Positions 18,350-19,179 of a DNA stretch of 19,179 nt are shown piece by piece (the stretch's first letter is position 1; each line of letters opens with the position of its first letter). The notes under the pieces were generated by a model that was not told the DNA's origin, searched no databases, and was given only the letters and a program-made list of their open reading frames with translations. The translations under genes were made by a program, and so were the position numbers. This stretch comes from BS750m-G62 sp964577175 (lineage in GTDB: Bacteria; Planctomycetota; Phycisphaerae; FEN-1346), in contig CAZNYC010000077.1 of assembly GCA_964577175.1 (NCBI GenBank), positions 1 to 19,179 of the forward strand, in the 5' to 3' direction.

Positions 18350-19179
18350 GTGCCTTACGCGCGGCATCGGTTGCGGGCGGCGGGGGAGGCGGGCCTGGTG
18401 GCGGCCGGGATGGTTGCCTTCTCGCTCCTCTCGGCCGCGGGGGCGTCGCGCGGTCTGGCCGCGGTAGCGGGACTCGTTCTGGCGGCCCTGGCGCTCTACC
18501 TTTCCATGTGGACGGGGACGCACCCCGTCCGTCTCTTTGCGCTGGTGCGGCCGAGGGGATGGGCGTGGGCGGCCGTCCCGTTCGGCCTGGCGCTCGGCGG
18601 CGGCCTTGCCATGCTGTACCGGTGGGCGTGGATGCCGGTGGTCTGGCCGCCGGACTTCCGGGCGTTCGTCTTCGTCGCGATGCTCATCGGTGCGGCCGAG
18701 GAGGTGCTCTACCGCGGGTACGTGCAGGGGCGGCTGGGCGTGGCGCTGGGGGTGCGACGAGAAGGGCTTCTGTGTGGCCCGGCCGGCTTGCCCGGCCGGG
18801 TATTCTCGGATGTGCGACGGCCGGTCTTGTCCGGCCGTGCATTTCCCTCTCCCTTGACGGGAGAGGGAGAGGGTGAGGGTGATGCCTGTGTCGGGCGCAA
18901 TGACTCGCCCCCTCACCCCAGCCCTCTCCCGCCAGGGGAGAGGGTGGTCAAACGGCTCGCGTTCGTTGCTGTTGCCATTGTCTTGGCCGCTGCGGCGCAC
19001 ACGGCGTACAAGACGGCCCTGTTCGTCTGGCCGCCCGGATACATGGAGGTCGATTACGGCTTCCTGGCCACCTGGACGCTCGTGGGCGGCGTGGCGTTCG
19101 GGGCGCTGCGGGCCGTCTGCGGGACCGTCTGGCCGGCCGTGGCGGCCCACGTGGCGTTCGACCTCGTGGCCTACGGCGA
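18350..19179 (+). CDS. CPBP family intramembrane protease, 3' end outside the window, with in-frame repeat insertion
   Basis: Frame open from GTG 18350 to the window end (276 codons). GGAG lies six bases before the GTG; ATG 18410 is an alternative start. The Abi/CPBP (type II CAAX protease-like) motifs are present: EEVLYR at 117-122, His217 in AAAAHTAYK, and HVAFD at 267-271. Hydrophobic helices lie near 14-50, 71-90, 103-116, 203-218 and 230 onward. CPBP proteins are membrane glutamic proteases involved in prenyl-protein processing or self-immunity. The distance from EExxxR to the next helix is stretched by about 62 residues (139-200). Those residues are a translation of two dispersed DNA repeats, inserted without a stop or frameshift. 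The preceding LRR gene on the same strand may be functionally linked. Confidence 0.8.
   Translation, partial: MPYARHRLRAAGEAGLVAAGMVAFSLLSAAGASRGLAAVAGLVLAALALYLSMWTGTHPVRLFALVRPRGWAWAAVPFGLALGGGLAMLYRWAWMPVVWPPDFRAFVFVAMLIGAAEEVLYRGYVQGRLGVALGVRREGLLCGPAGLPGRVFSDVRRPVLSGRAFPSPLTGEGEGEGDACVGRNDSPPHPSPLPPGERVVKRLAFVAVAIVLAAAAHTAYKTALFVWPPGYMEVDYGFLATWTLVGGVAFGALRAVCGTVWPAVAAHVAFDLVAYG
18773..18840 (+). repeat. Family B repeat inside the CPBP gene
   Basis: The first 28 bases (18773-18800) are identical to 9621-9648. A second hairpin, ACGGCCGG-TCTTGT-CCGGCCGT, follows. It is read in frame as part of the protease. Confidence 0.9.
18845..18944. repeat. CCCTCTCCC/GGGAGAGGG repeat inside the CPBP gene
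   Basis: Two hairpins, CCCTCTCCC-TTGAC-GGGAGAGGG (18845-18867) and CCCTCTCCC-GCCAG-GGGAGAGGG (18922-18944), bracket a spacer. The whole is also an imperfect inverted repeat (GAGGGTGAGGG vs CCCTCACCCC). Sequences like this are widespread dispersed repeats in bacteria. It is open in the protease frame. Confidence 0.88.

Noticed and set aside
17363..19150. A 595-codon minus-strand frame opposite the LRR and CPBP genes
   Set aside because: Arg/Pro/His-rich shadow that also translates the intergenic hairpins; the plus-strand genes carry clear motifs.
1..19179. tRNA, rRNA or known riboswitch genes
   Set aside because: No cloverleaf with a TTCGA-type arm, no rRNA signature, and no lysine- or T-box-like conserved core was found by eye; the hairpins present are short repeats.

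Overview
The window is a very GC-rich (about 70% by eye) bacterial chromosome segment. Nearly all genes show strong G/C third-position bias, and start sites often carry AAAGGAG-type ribosome-binding sites. Four things together point to Planctomycetota, perhaps a Phycisphaerae-like uncultured lineage: a Tat-exported sulfatase, a large secreted pectate-lyase-fold protein with a LamG-like domain, a DUF4954 protein, and a small membrane-anchored protein with a 'TG.D.G....W..WW'-type tail. This placement is an inference from gene content; there is no rRNA or tRNA in the window.

Layout. 1-1886 (+): an M56 (BlaR1-type) membrane metallopeptidase frame that runs without a stop into a second, signal-peptide-bearing, highly charged repeat protein. 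1964-7905 (-): a polysaccharide/secretion block with a LamG + pectate-lyase-fold protein, a sulfatase and a zinc-dependent dehydrogenase. 8231-11003 (-): an aspartate-pathway unit reading promoter, 31-codon Thr-rich leader peptide, terminator/antiterminator, asd, lysC. 11077-12418 (-): a TauE/SafE transporter and a small anchored protein. 12516-16349 (-): DUF4954 left-handed beta-helix protein, nagB-type glucosamine-6-phosphate deaminase, WrbA-like flavodoxin. 16754-19179 (+): a leucine-rich-repeat exported protein and a CPBP intramembrane protease cut by the window end.

The most interesting element is the leader upstream of asd-lysC (about 10798-11003, minus strand). It has a consensus promoter, a short ORF whose end is crowded with threonine codons (T-G-T-T-K-T-T), a Rho-independent terminator, and an alternative pairing (GGACCGTAGGC, spanning the leader stop codon, with GCCTTGCGGTCC in the terminator) that would exclude the terminator. 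This is the classical layout of ribosome-mediated attenuation, like E. coli thrL, but placed before the first two genes of the aspartate family in an unrelated phylum. I know of no description of it there.

The intergenic spaces are filled with several families of short palindromic repeats: a GCGCGGYGGG-stem hairpin family with interchangeable cores, a CCCGGCCGG..CTTG family, a GTCATTCTGAGG-ended MITE-like family, and a CCCTCTCCC/GGGAGAGGG family. Two of these have inserted in frame into the CPBP protease gene and add about 62 residues without breaking it.

Metabolically, the sulfatase, pectate-lyase-fold protein and nagB fit use of sulfated or aminosugar-containing polysaccharides. asd-lysC makes aspartate semialdehyde for Thr, Met, Lys and cell-wall diaminopimelate.
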